This document shows positions 9,365 to 18,640 of a stretch of 64,000 bases of DNA, in pieces; position 1 is the first letter of the stretch; the number at the start of each line of letters is the position of its first letter. The notes beneath the pieces are model-generated. The model had not been told where the DNA came from. It made no database searches and saw nothing but the letters and a program-made list of their open reading frames with translations. This DNA is from Alloacidobacterium sp963823845 (GTDB taxonomy: Bacteria; Acidobacteriota; Terriglobia; Terriglobales; Acidobacteriaceae). Location: contig CAWGND010000008.1 in the NCBI GenBank assembly GCA_963823845.1, positions 930,001-994,000 on the forward strand, given 5' to 3'. The position numbers were made by a program, and so were the translations under genes.

Positions 9365-9529
9365 ATCCCTGTGCGAAATGGAATAGTGTTCAAGGGACTC
9401 TGCTCGCTTGCTTAAGAACATTCTGATTAGCTGCGTCACGCAATCGGTAGTGCGCGAACTGACCGGAGGTTCGAGGTAGAGAATGGCACATCCCGCTAGG
9501 CGTCGAGACGGCAAAAGATTGGAGACAGA

Positions 9530-10822
9530 GTGAGCGGATATCGACCTCGCGTGTTTTATGGTTGGTGGGTCGTCTTGACCGCTGCGCTGGGGCTTTGTCT
9601 CGGGTCTGCTCCAATCATGACGTTTTCATTCAGCGTCTTCTTGAAGCCGCTGACTCAGGACTTCCATTCTGGTCGGGGTGCTGTCTCCTTCGCCTACACT
9701 TTGTTCAGTCTGACTACGGGACTGAGCATTCTGCTTGCCGGGCGGATGGTTGATCGCTTCGGCGCGCGAAGGGTTATCGCCGTTTGCGCCGTAATGTTCG
9801 CCGTCATTCTGCTCTCCAATGGAATCATTTCCGCGAAGATCTCTGAGTTGTATGTCTTCTATGTAGCGCTGGGTCTTTTCGCTCCGGGAATGGGACCGCT
9901 GCCCTACAGCGAGGTCGTATCGCACTGGTTTGATAAGCACCGGGGATTGGCTCTCGGACTGATGATGTTCGGTTTGGGAACGGGGGCAATGATCATGCCG
10001 TCTGTGGCGCAGCGCCTCATTGCCATATTTGGCTGGCGCGTCGCATATGTGACATATGGCTTGGCGGTTCTACTGATTTCTGTTCCCGTTGTCGGAGTGT
10101 TTCTGAGAGAGAGGCCCGAGAAAATGGGACTGCTGCCTGATGGCGCCGCACATGTTCCAACCGCGAAGTTGGAAGAAGGTATCCGCGCAGGCCTAAGCTG
10201 GAGTGAAGTCAGGCATGGCCGGACATTTTGGGTCATGGTTTGCGCTTTCTGCCTTTCGGGGGCCAGTGTGCAAGGCTGTGTTGTACATATGAGCGCGATG
10301 CTCACCGACCGGGGAAGCACGCCTCAGACTGCGGCGCTGGCAAGCTCGGCCCTCGGTGCGGCGCTGCTGATCGGAAGAGTGGGAGCGGGCTACTTGCTGG
10401 ACCACCTCTTTGCCCCGCTGGTCGCGGCCTTCTTTTTCGGCGTTGCCGCCGTTGGAATTGCTTTGCTCGGGATAAGTACGGCACCGCTGGTTGCGTTTGC
10501 CGCTGCTTTCCTAATTGGTTTGGGTCTGGGAGCGGAAGTAGACCTGATTGCTTACATGACAAGCCGGTATTTTGGCCTTCGCTCTTTTGGTGAAATCTAT
10601 TCGTATGCGTCGGCCGCATTCGTGTTGGCAGGCGCTCTGGGTGCCTATCTGTTGGGAGTTGGGTTTGATGCGAGAGGATCTTACTTTCTGCCACTCGCCG
10701 CCTTCTTCATTGCCACGCTCGCCGCGGTGTTACTCATCACCCGTCTCGGGCCGTACCGATTTCGCGCCCGGACACCAAATGAGTTAGTTCCGGAACAGAA
10801 AACATTCTGTCCCGAATCATAA
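9530..10822 (+). CDS. MFS transporter, monocarboxylate/oxalate-formate-like (copy 1)
   Basis: The start is a GTG at 9530 with GGAG upstream (TTGGAGACAGA before GTG). The 430-residue product has about twelve membrane spans. It shows the MFS loop motif AGRMVDRFGARRV between spans 2 and 3, a start FYGWWVVLTAALGL typical of the oxalate/formate antiporter and monocarboxylate-porter branch, and HWFDKHRGLALGL before span 5. Likely substrates are small organic anions, which is a family-level inference. It is followed after 28 bases by a methyltransferase gene, suggesting one transcript. The second copy at 29065 shares the first 14 residues almost exactly and then falls to roughly 55-60 percent identity. 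Confidence 0.85.
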   Translation: MSGYRPRVFYGWWVVLTAALGLCLGSAPIMTFSFSVFLKPLTQDFHSGRGAVSFAYTLFSLTTGLSILLAGRMVDRFGARRVIAVCAVMFAVILLSNGIISAKISELYVFYVALGLFAPGMGPLPYSEVVSHWFDKHRGLALGLMMFGLGTGAMIMPSVAQRLIAIFGWRVAYVTYGLAVLLISVPVVGVFLRERPEKMGLLPDGAAHVPTAKLEEGIRAGLSWSEVRHGRTFWVMVCAFCLSGASVQGCVVHMSAMLTDRGSTPQTAALASSALGAALLIGRVGAGYLLDHLFAPLVAAFFFGVAAVGIALLGISTAPLVAFAAAFLIGLGLGAEVDLIAYMTSRYFGLRSFGEIYSYASAAFVLAGALGAYLLGVGFDARGSYFLPLAAFFIATLAAVLLITRLGPYRFRARTPNELVPEQKTFCPES

Positions 10823-10850
10823 TCAATCAAACCAATTCAGGAGGTGGCCC

Positions 10851-11876
10851 ATGAAATCGCAAGTGCCCTCGGTCCCTTTACCTGCGAAGCTGTCGCGCAT
10901 CATGGATGGTTTGATCGTTCACCAAGCTTTGTACGTGGCAGCAAAGCTGGGCGTCGCAGACCTCTTGGCTGGCGATCCGCGACCCATAACGGAGCTTGCA
11001 GGTCAACTCGATGTAAACGAATCGGCGCTGCACCGCATCTTGCGGGCGCTGGCCAGTCAAGGAGTTTTCGAGGAGACTAATCCGGGTGTTTTCGCAAACA
11101 CGGAGCTTTCACAGTTCCTATGCACAGGAGTTCCCAGCTCAATTCGATCCATGCTGATTCTTCGGGGAAGCGAATTCTTCTATGCGCCCTTCGGAGAAAT
11201 TCTTTATAGCGTCCAAACCGGTAAGTCTGCACGAGCCAGAATGCATGGGATGGACGGGTTCGAATATCTGAAGACGCATCCTGAGCAGGCTCGGGTGTTT
11301 GATGATGCGATGACAGATATCTCAAAACTGGCGGGCCCGGCGGTCGCAATGGCTTATGATTTTGGCGCCTGGGGTAGGGTCATGGACATTGGGGGTGGGA
11401 ACGGAATGCTCCTCGCCGCTGTTCTCAACGCGCATTCGCAACTGGATGGGGTTTTGGCCGACTTACCCCACGTGCTTGAGCGGGCCCGGCAACGAGGTTT
11501 CCTTGGAGGCGAACTGGAGGCGCGCTCCGCGTTCGAGGCGTGCGATTTCTTCCGGGAAGTGCCTTCCGGCTGCCGAGCTTACATGTTGAAGAGCGTGATC
11601 CACGATTGGGATGATGAGGCTTCGCTGACTATCCTAACCAATTGCCGGCGAGTTGTTCCGAATGACGGCGTGCTTCTGCTCGTGGAGTATCCGATACCCG
11701 AAGGCAATTTGCCATCCGCCGGGAAGCTAACCGACATTGTAATGATGGTACTGACTGGCGGCAGGGAGCGCACACTTCAGCAGTATCGCCTATTGCTTGG
11801 AGCCGCCGGCTTCCGTTTCAACCAGGTATATCCTACGTCTGCCGATTTTGTGATCATCGAGGCGATGCCTGCTTGA
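10851..11876 (+). CDS. SAM-dependent O-methyltransferase, HIOMT/acetylserotonin-like (copy 1)
   Basis: A strong AGGAGGT precedes ATG 10851. The 341-residue protein has an N-terminal winged-helix dimerisation region (VHQALYVAAKLGVADLLAG, ESALHRILRALAS) and a Rossmann methyltransferase domain with motif I VMDIGGGNGMLL (about residues 177-188), followed by LADLPHVLERA. The SVIHDWDD segment carries the probable catalytic base His251. This is the layout of small-molecule O-methyltransferases acting on hydroxyls of aromatic compounds. The true substrate is unknown. Pairing with an MFS transporter and a tannase-like esterase downstream would fit handling of phenolic compounds; that is inference. The last 20 codons are almost identical to copy 2. 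Confidence 0.85.
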   Translation: MKSQVPSVPLPAKLSRIMDGLIVHQALYVAAKLGVADLLAGDPRPITELAGQLDVNESALHRILRALASQGVFEETNPGVFANTELSQFLCTGVPSSIRSMLILRGSEFFYAPFGEILYSVQTGKSARARMHGMDGFEYLKTHPEQARVFDDAMTDISKLAGPAVAMAYDFGAWGRVMDIGGGNGMLLAAVLNAHSQLDGVLADLPHVLERARQRGFLGGELEARSAFEACDFFREVPSGCRAYMLKSVIHDWDDEASLTILTNCRRVVPNDGVLLLVEYPIPEGNLPSAGKLTDIVMMVLTGGRERTLQQYRLLLGAAGFRFNQVYPTSADFVIIEAMPA

Positions 11877-11941
11877 CCAGTCGAAGCTTTCCCGGGTTGA
11901 CGAAACGCGCTGCGAGAGTAATACGGAGCCTTTATACAAAA

Positions 11942-13504
11942 ATGCGCACGATGACCAAAACGGCATCCGCTTTTCTCTTCGCAATCTCGGCCTGCGCGCA
12001 ACTAATAGCCGCAACTCCTTGCGAAAGCCTGATCGCACTCAAGCTGCCGAACACTACAATCACTTTCGCCCATATCGTCTCAGCCGGTACGTTTACTCCT
12101 CCGTCTCCTTTTCCATCGCCTGGTCCACGCGGAGGCATGACCATTGTCGCAGCCAAAGATCTGCCAGCCTTTTGCCGCGTAGCCGCGGGCACCAGGCCCT
12201 CCACGGACTCCGAGATCAAGTTTGAAGTCTGGATGCCTGCCTCCAATTGGAACGGCAAGTTTATCGGTGTCGGCAATGGAGGCATGGCCGGATCAATCAG
12301 CTACGCGAGCATGGCAGCACCCCTCTCAAGAGGCTATGCCACGTCTTCGACCGATACCGGGCATGAGGGTAGGAACAATGACGGAAGCTACGCGCTCGGC
12401 CATCGAGAGAAAGTGATCGATTTTGGCTACCGCGCGGTCCACGAAATGACCGTCGAGGCGAAGCTGATCATCGCTGCTCACTATGGCCGGGCGCCAGCAT
12501 TCTCCTATTGGAGCGGGTGTTCGACAGGCGGTAGACAGGCGTTGACGGAGGCCCAGCGATTCCCGGCCGACTATAACGGAATTATTGCGGGAGCCCCCGC
12601 CAACTTTCTCACCCACTTACAAGCGTCAAGCGTCTCGAAGGCTCAAGCGATCCACAAGAACCCGGGCGGCCTGATTCCACCGTCCAAACTCCCGCTGATT
12701 CACACGGCTGTAGTGGCGGCCTGCGATGCTCGAGACGGCGTCAAAGATGGCCTGTTGGAGGATCCGCGGCTCTGTGCCTTCGACCCGAAGACCCTGGAGT
12801 GTCAGGGAGAGGACGGTCCGGACTGCCTGACTGCCGCGCAAGTAGCCGTCACCAGGACGTTCTATGGCCCGACGGTGAACCCCCGCACGAAGGTGGAGAT
12901 CTATCCGGGACTGGCTCTGGGGAGTGAACTGGGCTGGACTTCCGACGTGGGCCGGATGCATGCTGATATTACCAAGACACAAGCGAGCGAATATCTCCGA
13001 TACGCCGTCTTCCATGATGCGAACTGGGACTTCTCGACATTCGATTTCGATTCCGCGATGGTGCTTGCCGACCGCATCGATGACGGCGTAACCAAGGCCA
13101 TGGATCCGAATCTGCAGGCTTTCTTTCGTCGTGGCGGGAAGCTGTTGCAGTACCACGGCTGGAGTGACCCCTCAGTCTCGCCTCTTAACAGCATCAACTA
13201 CTACATCAGCGTCGCGGATCTTGTGGGACGTCAGGCCAACGTATCTGACTCTTATCGTCTCTTCATGGCTCCCGGGATGGACCATTGCGGCGGGGGCGAT
13301 GGCCCGAACACCTTTGATTCAATCCGCGCAATCGAAGAATGGGTCGAAACGGGAAAGGCGCCAGATCAGATCGTCGCATCGCGCATCCGGGACGGGAAGA
13401 CGGAAAGGACTCGACCACTGTGTCCCTACCCGCAGGTGGCAACATATAGGGGAACCGGAAGCACGGACGACGCCGCAAACTTCTCATGCTCTCTCTCGAA
13501 ATAG
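11942..13504 (+). CDS. secreted tannase/feruloyl-esterase-family protein
   Basis: I choose ATG 11942 (MRTMTKTASAFLFAIS) as start because it begins a clean signal peptide; the frame runs further upstream to 11873 without one. The 520-residue product has the tannase-family nucleophile elbow SGCSTGGRQ with the catalytic Ser at about residue 194, the YHGWSDPSVSP segment with the acid residue and the MDHCGGGDGPN segment with the His. Cysteines flanking the Ser and His match the CS-D-HC arrangement of this family. It probably cleaves ester-linked phenolic acids outside the cytoplasm. It is the last gene of the copy-1 module; only its first 15 codons survive in copy 2. Confidence 0.88.
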   Translation: MRTMTKTASAFLFAISACAQLIAATPCESLIALKLPNTTITFAHIVSAGTFTPPSPFPSPGPRGGMTIVAAKDLPAFCRVAAGTRPSTDSEIKFEVWMPASNWNGKFIGVGNGGMAGSISYASMAAPLSRGYATSSTDTGHEGRNNDGSYALGHREKVIDFGYRAVHEMTVEAKLIIAAHYGRAPAFSYWSGCSTGGRQALTEAQRFPADYNGIIAGAPANFLTHLQASSVSKAQAIHKNPGGLIPPSKLPLIHTAVVAACDARDGVKDGLLEDPRLCAFDPKTLECQGEDGPDCLTAAQVAVTRTFYGPTVNPRTKVEIYPGLALGSELGWTSDVGRMHADITKTQASEYLRYAVFHDANWDFSTFDFDSAMVLADRIDDGVTKAMDPNLQAFFRRGGKLLQYHGWSDPSVSPLNSINYYISVADLVGRQANVSDSYRLFMAPGMDHCGGGDGPNTFDSIRAIEEWVETGKAPDQIVASRIRDGKTERTRPLCPYPQVATYRGTGSTDDAANFSCSLSK

Positions 13505-13568
13505 AAAGTGCAACTAACAACTAAGTTCTTTACTTCAATCGATCCCAGACGGATTCAATGGTAATCAT

Positions 13569-13593
13569 CACGCCCGCTCTCAACTGGGGCGTG
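13569..13593 (+). terminator. possible terminator after the tannase-like gene
   Basis: CACGCCC and GGGCGTG form a perfect seven-base stem around an 11-base loop, followed by only a short T run (TTTCG). It lies 65 bases past the stop codon at 13504. The rest of the 295-base gap to 13800 shows nothing recognisable. The weak T tract makes this a modest call. Confidence 0.4.
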
Positions 13594-13799
13594 TTTCGCA
13601 CTGACATGCGATCAGCTTGCAGGGTCACGAAGCGTGTTTGGTCAGTATTGACCAAGTTTTGCAACGATGCGACTTCAACCTGAGTGATGACCTTGTCGCA
13701 GGTGAATGTGTATCGACTCCGCCACGCCTGTTAGCGACAGTTGATATCAAACACTGCCATAACTTTGCCCATGACCAGCTTCATTTGCTTTCTGGAAAT

Positions 13800-15383
13800 T
13801 CAAAGAGTCTTCAGGAATGCGACGAGCGCTCGGCGATCCTCTTCGGACAAATCCAATCCAAAGAGATGACCTTTGACCGAATAGCTCTGGGCGCCATAAG
13901 GCTTGAAACCTGTCGGCTCATAGTCGTCTTCCAGGCGTTTGGGGTCGAACCAATCTTCGAGAGACGCGCACCAGCCGCTGTGGCCGAACATGCTGCGGTA
14001 CCATACGCCCTTCAGCGACGGCACTTTGTAATAGCCGGTGCCTCGTCTCGTCTTTAGCGTCATATTTGGCTCCGTCCCAACCGAGAACGGTGCGATGTCC
14101 AACTGTGTTCGCGCCTCAGGAGGAACACGGAAGCCTTCAGCCGGGGTGAGCTTGTTGTTGGTGTAAAGAGGAGGTGTGTGACAGGTTCCACACCCCTCGC
14201 TGTCAAATATCTTCTTGCCGCGATTGGCAAGTGCATCGAACTTGTTCGGATTGGGAGGTGGTTCGAGAGCGTACAGGTACATCGCCAATGCGTAAAGCTG
14301 CTCGTCACTGTATCGACCGCCGACGGCGATCGGATCGTCGGGTTCCGGGCGTTTCGTCGAGTAGTGAAAATCGGCGGGCACAAATCCGTCGTAGGAAGCA
14401 AGATCGTCCGCCCCCTGGTTCAATGCCGCGTAGCGCATCAGATCTGCGATGGAACGGTGCTTTTGGAGTCCCGTGTGGTCTAGGTAACGGCGATCCTTCA
14501 CGCCAATAAGGTCCGGGATTTGGAGGGGATAGAACAGGCCGCTCCGATGCCGGCCTGTGACCTCCGCCGGCATTGCCTCGTGTGTCGCGATCAATTGCTC
14601 CGTGGTCATGTTGTCTATTGGCGCCGATGGATCAGGCTTCTGCCATGGAGCTGCGTACAGCGAATGATCGAGGCGTCGAAGGTCTGCATCCACCTTGTGA
14701 GGATCCTCGGAATGGGCCAACCTGCTCCGGAAGAGCCACGCTTTGCTTTTCTCGAACGGGAAGTTCCCCTGGGCTCCCTCCAGAACACTTCCATCCGGCA
14801 TGACTCGCGTGTGGCAAAGGCCGCAGGCAAAATCGCCGAGTTCTACTTCGCCCTTCTTTCGAATGACATATCGGACAAAAGGTACGGTTCCATCCTTGGC
14901 AACAGGAACACCAGTCGTCTGATACCACTTTGGATCTCGTACGTCGTCCATGCCAGCGATCCGGTGCGTGGTGTAATAGATCGGCGTGTTGAAGACGATT
15001 CGTCCGGCCGCGATCCAGTCTTCCTTAGAGCTGAGATTGGGCTTGTGACCTGATTCGTCCCACAGGAGCTCAGGAGCCTGTTGCTTGAGCCATTCCAGAT
15101 AGTTTGGCGGTTCATGACCCGGAGCGTAGACAGGGTAGCTCTTGTAAATGGGGCGAACGGGAATGCGGTAGTAATAATCGGAGGAAATGTGCTTGGGCGA
15201 TCCCACCGGGTCTGCGAGCGGTAGTTCAAGTGTCGCGATCGCTTCGTCATCCCACACCCGGGGAACCGACGGCGTGAAAGTTGAGCGTCGCTGCTGGGCT
15301 TGAGCGTGCGAGAAAAGCCAGAAGCCACTCGCGATGACCACCAGCAGAAACACAACCTGGAACATCAACCTCAACTTTTTCAT
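13800..15383 (-). CDS. periplasmic di-haem cytochrome c family protein
   Basis: The start is set at ATG 15383 (MKKLRLMFQVVFLLVV) because GGAGGT lies five bases upstream; the frame reaches 15425. The 527-residue protein has a signal anchor or signal peptide at residues 5-30 and two c-type haem motifs, CGLCH (about 187-191) and CGTCH (about 398-402). The second sits in a typical cytochrome domain with YSDEQLYALAMYLYAL before it. The segment around SLKGVWYRSMFGHSGW resembles di-haem peroxidase-like or rubber-oxygenase-like cytochromes. It probably carries out periplasmic electron transfer or oxidation; the substrate is not apparent. It is divergently transcribed from a winged-helix/beta-propeller gene 148 bases away, a possible regulator. 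Confidence 0.8.
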   Translation of the reverse strand: MKKLRLMFQVVFLLVVIASGFWLFSHAQAQQRRSTFTPSVPRVWDDEAIATLELPLADPVGSPKHISSDYYYRIPVRPIYKSYPVYAPGHEPPNYLEWLKQQAPELLWDESGHKPNLSSKEDWIAAGRIVFNTPIYYTTHRIAGMDDVRDPKWYQTTGVPVAKDGTVPFVRYVIRKKGEVELGDFACGLCHTRVMPDGSVLEGAQGNFPFEKSKAWLFRSRLAHSEDPHKVDADLRRLDHSLYAAPWQKPDPSAPIDNMTTEQLIATHEAMPAEVTGRHRSGLFYPLQIPDLIGVKDRRYLDHTGLQKHRSIADLMRYAALNQGADDLASYDGFVPADFHYSTKRPEPDDPIAVGGRYSDEQLYALAMYLYALEPPPNPNKFDALANRGKKIFDSEGCGTCHTPPLYTNNKLTPAEGFRVPPEARTQLDIAPFSVGTEPNMTLKTRRGTGYYKVPSLKGVWYRSMFGHSGWCASLEDWFDPKRLEDDYEPTGFKPYGAQSYSVKGHLFGLDLSEEDRRALVAFLKTL

Positions 15384-15531
15384 GACTGACCTCCGGGAAG
15401 CCTGGGCGACGTCGATCAACGCCAAGCCTGCACATCTTCCTATGTGCCTGATTTTGATGGCAATGGAGACAATCTGTAGAAACCTGTATTTTCCTTGAGC
15501 ATTAGGTTGAGGTACTTTCGAGTCCAGGACA

Positions 15532-17643
15532 TTGCCGGCTTACCGGAGAGGCGTTCACCTGAATTCCAGCGTTCTACAGTTCGGAGAATTGGAACTCGAC
15601 GTCCGCAACCATCGGTTGCGGCGGTCGGGCTTGGAGCTGAAGCTCGAGCGGATCCCGATGGAACTCTTGATTCTTCTGGCCAGCCGGCCTGGCGAACTGG
15701 TCAGGAGAGAGGAGATCATTCAAGAGCTTTGGGGGGACGAGATCAACGTTGATACCGAAAACGCAATCAATACCGCCGTCCGAAAAATACGACAAGTTCT
15801 GGGCGATGACCCGTCGAGCCCCCGCTTTGTCCAGACGATCAGCAAACGAGGGTACCGATTCCTGGCTGAGCCCACACGGCCAGCGGAACCACCTCAGGCG
15901 CCCGCATCAACCTCGAAGACCATCCGATGGACACTTCCCGTTGGTATACTAGCCCTGTTATGCGTCGGCCTTGTCGTCTGGAGCATCCGTCATTCCCGGC
16001 AGGTCCTGCGAGTCTTCAATTACATGGCAATCACGCATGACGGAATGCCGAAACAAGGCCCGCTACTCTCGGACAGCCTACGCATCTATTTCGTCTCCGG
16101 GAGCATGAATCATCGAAGCATCTCTCAGATATCCGTCAACGGTGGAGAGGCTTCAACTCTCGTGAGCGCGCTCCAGTCCCCCCGATTGTTGGATATCTCG
16201 TCAAGCGGAAGCGAACTGCTGGCCACATCCTTCGGACCTGATCCGGGCGTTTCAATGGGAGAGAAAGCAAGGTTGAACGAGTCGGCTCTGTGGAGCATTT
16301 CGTTGCCATCCGGAAATGTCCGGCGAATTGGCGATCTCCTCGCAGATGCCGCCGCGTTCGCTCCAGACGGTCAGAAGATCGCCATTGGCTGGAACAACGC
16401 TCTGTACGTGGTTAACAGCGATGGCACCGACCAAAGAAAGATTGCTCAGTTGTCCGGATCAGCATCGTCAATTCGATGGTCGCCCGATGGAAAGCGGTTG
16501 CGCATGACCATCATGGACCCGAAAACGCTGCGCTCATCTCTTTGGGAGTTGGTCAAAGATGGAACTTCTCTGCATGAAATCCTCAATGGATGGAACCCGG
16601 TTCCGGCCGAGTGCTGCGGGCGATGGAGTCCCGATGGCCGCTGGTACGTTTTCCAATCTACTCGCGATGCCAAGACGGATATATGGGCGCTTCCCGAGCC
16701 TCGCAACCCACAGGAGCCCGTTCAGCTGACGGCAGGACCGATCAATTCTCTCGCGCCGGAAATGAGCCCCGATGGAAGTAGGCTGTACATGATCGGTCAG
16801 CAGCTCCGCGGAGAGTTGAACAGGTACGACGCCAGGTTGAAGCAGTTTGTTCCGTACTTCAATGGAGTATCCGCGGAATTTATTGACTTCTCACGGGACG
16901 GAAAGTGGATCGCCTATGTCAGTTTTCCGGACCATCTGCTCTGGCGCTGCAACGCTCAAGGCGACCATTGTCTCCAACTGACAGGACCGGCGATGCAGCC
17001 GACGGCGCCGCGATGGTCTCCGGATTCGACGCGGATTGCGTTTTTCGATGCCTCATCGGGGAAGCCGTTCAAGCTTTTCCTTGCGCCTGCAAACGGCGGC
17101 TCGCCCCTGGCAGTGGTCGATGAGCCGTGGAACGAGATTGATCCCAACTGGTCCCCCGATGGACAGATGCTCGTCTTCAGCCACTTCCCCGTTTTTGATC
17201 GGCAGGCAGATCTGGGCATGTACTCGTTCGATCTCGTGACACATCGGTTAGCCAAGCTCCCCGGATCTGACGGGCTTTGGATGCCAAGATGGGCGCCCGA
17301 TGGGAGCTTCATCCTGGGCAGATCCGCCGACTCCCTTTCGCTGTTTCTTTTCGACGTTCATAGGCAGACCTGGCATGAACTCGCTCGCGGCGAAAGCTTC
17401 GGGTACGCCAACTGGTCGTCAGATAGCAGATTTGTCTACGTTCTCAAAAGAGGTAACGAACCAGCAATCGAGCGAATCCGTGTGTCTGACGGAAAGACGG
17501 AAATCGTAGCGAGCTTGGCCGGCGTCAGGCAAACAGGGTTTCGTAACGCGATCTGGACCGGTCTCACTCCCGACGATGACCCTTTGATCCTGCGCGATGT
17601 AGGCACTGAGGAAGTTTATTCCCTGAACGCAATGGTTCATTAA
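15532..17643 (+). CDS. winged-helix DNA-binding / transmembrane / TolB-like beta-propeller protein
   Basis: The 703-residue protein starts with a CadC/OmpR-type winged helix (about residues 13-108: QFGELELDVRNHRLRRSG, ELLILLASRPGELV, VQTISKRGYRFL). A membrane span follows near 130-152. A long PD40/TolB propeller is marked by repeats such as WSPDGKRLRM, WSPDGRWYVFQ, MSPDGSRLYMI, WSPDSTRIAFF, WSPDGQMLVFS and WAPDGSFILG. This suggests a membrane-bound regulator with an outer propeller sensor. The start codon appears to be TTG at 15532 with a weak AGGA, so the exact start is uncertain. Its head-to-head position with the di-haem cytochrome suggests that gene as a possible target. Confidence 0.82.
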   Translation: MPAYRRGVHLNSSVLQFGELELDVRNHRLRRSGLELKLERIPMELLILLASRPGELVRREEIIQELWGDEINVDTENAINTAVRKIRQVLGDDPSSPRFVQTISKRGYRFLAEPTRPAEPPQAPASTSKTIRWTLPVGILALLCVGLVVWSIRHSRQVLRVFNYMAITHDGMPKQGPLLSDSLRIYFVSGSMNHRSISQISVNGGEASTLVSALQSPRLLDISSSGSELLATSFGPDPGVSMGEKARLNESALWSISLPSGNVRRIGDLLADAAAFAPDGQKIAIGWNNALYVVNSDGTDQRKIAQLSGSASSIRWSPDGKRLRMTIMDPKTLRSSLWELVKDGTSLHEILNGWNPVPAECCGRWSPDGRWYVFQSTRDAKTDIWALPEPRNPQEPVQLTAGPINSLAPEMSPDGSRLYMIGQQLRGELNRYDARLKQFVPYFNGVSAEFIDFSRDGKWIAYVSFPDHLLWRCNAQGDHCLQLTGPAMQPTAPRWSPDSTRIAFFDASSGKPFKLFLAPANGGSPLAVVDEPWNEIDPNWSPDGQMLVFSHFPVFDRQADLGMYSFDLVTHRLAKLPGSDGLWMPRWAPDGSFILGRSADSLSLFLFDVHRQTWHELARGESFGYANWSSDSRFVYVLKRGNEPAIERIRVSDGKTEIVASLAGVRQTGFRNAIWTGLTPDDDPLILRDVGTEEVYSLNAMVH

Positions 17644-18079
17644 GTCCGTCAACGAGATCACGGGAATCGTTTGGGCTTAAGAAATCATTGTCTGTCGGTA
17701 AGACGGTAAGACCGATCTGGAACCGAAACAATCGAAAAATCGACGTGAGTCTCGCTTCCGGCCTAAATGACTCTCAATTGATGCAAAATCTATAGCGCTG
17801 TATCGACAGTGCTACGGGTGCAGAGATGTGCAGCCATGTGGCCCCGTTGCCTGCAACGGTTGGCATCAAATAGTGCTGAATGTGTCGGCTTATTCAATGG
17901 CCAATCCAAAATTTGCCGAGCGGTTCATTTCCGTGGGATCGAAGAGGTCAGAATCAAAGCGTTGGGGGTCGCACGACCAATACACGACCATCGTACGGTC
18001 GAATCCCAAATGGTCCTAAACCATCCTAAATCGAGGAGGCCACAACGCTAATCGTCTCAAGGATATCCGCTGATTCCAG
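17644..18079 (+). other. non-coding gap with decayed integrase-tail sequence
   Basis: No gene is supported here. The last 60 or so bases before the tRNA-like remnant (about 18000-18050) resemble the 3' end of the integrase-like remnant at 20361-20612, including a frame ending SNPKWS. This is more degraded than the other two copies. Nothing else is recognisable in this stretch. Confidence 0.45.
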
Positions 18080-18150
18080 GCCACTTAGTTGGCTTGCTAG
18101 GCGGCCCTGAAAGGCCGGCGTCGGCGGTTCGATCCCGTCTCTGGCCACCA
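18080..18150 (+). pseudogene. tRNA-Phe-like remnant / attachment-site scar 1
   Basis: The 3' half is tRNA-like: a T arm with stem GGCGG/CCGTC around loop TTCGATC, then a seven-base acceptor strand TCTGGCC and an encoded ACCA. The anticodon arm region reads CGGCC-CTGAAA-GGCCG with a six-base loop, one base short of the CTGAAAA loop of tRNA-Phe(GAA). The D arm is poorly formed, so it is not functional. The same sequence recurs at 20647 and 48914 in the same orientation, as expected for tRNA-targeted integration scars. Confidence 0.65.
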
Positions 18151-18246
18151 TTTAGATTCAATAGATTACAAGAAAGCCAGGCAGCAAATTCTCCGAGGCT
18201 GTGTTTATTCTTTTCTCGTAAGTCGTTGAAAAATATTAGCCGGCGA

Positions 18247-18264
18247 TGTTACCGTATTGTTCCC
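18247..18264 (-). repeat. scar 1 downstream repeat (18 bp, one mismatch)
   Basis: TGTTACCGTATTGTTCCC differs at one base from 20817-20834 and lies at the same distance past the tRNA-like element. It is the inverted form of the motif found upstream of scars 2 and 3. From here to 18616 I see no gene; the sequence is unassigned. Confidence 0.6.
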
Positions 18265-18616
18265 GTCACATAAAAGCCTGCTCAAACGCCTGCGCGAAGT
18301 AGTCGTTCTTCGTACAGTTTTGTCATTGCGAGTTAGCGGAAGTGATAGCCGCGTCTGGATGAGCGCATTGGCGATTTACCACTCACCGCGTAGGTCCTAG
18401 CGAGTCGTCTGGCAAAGATCACTTGCCCAACAGGGCGGTGAGACACCGAGAAGGTTCCAGAGACAATCGCATTCCTCCTGCCCCTGATGCCAGCGCCATA
18501 GCCCTTGCCGGCTCGCCCCTCCTGCGCAGAGGATCAATCAGCGCAGGTGTCGGGGTTCAGAGGGTCAGCGAACATTAATCAAGAATCGCAAAATTAGCAG
18601 TTGATATTGACAGACA

Positions 18617-18640
18617 ATCCACAACCATTCGGTTGTGGAT
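18617..18640. promoter_or_regulatory. palindromic operator overlapping the ArsR start codon
   Basis: ATCCACAACC and GGTTGTGGAT form a perfect ten-base inverted repeat with a four-base centre (ATTC). It overlaps the GTG start at 18635 and lies five bases after a TTGACA (18607-18612). ArsR proteins bind such dyads and repress themselves, so autoregulation of the ArsR-SRPBCC-DinB cassette is likely. Binding is inferred. Confidence 0.6.

Larger units (their letters stand above)
8444..11986 (+). repeat. 3.5-kb duplicated module, intact (parental-like) copy
   Basis: This segment corresponds to 27980-31495. It runs from inside the 78-residue CxxC gene, through the secreted protein, MFS and methyltransferase genes, to codon 15 of the tannase-like gene. 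Here both boundary genes continue intact beyond the repeat, so this copy looks original. Ends are near-identical between copies, while the MFS and methyltransferase genes are strongly diverged. Confidence 0.9.

Noticed and set aside
9530..13504. MFS, methyltransferase and tannase-like genes as a natural-product biosynthetic cluster
   Set aside because: No core biosynthetic enzyme such as a PKS, NRPS or terpene synthase is present; phenolic handling is a simpler reading.
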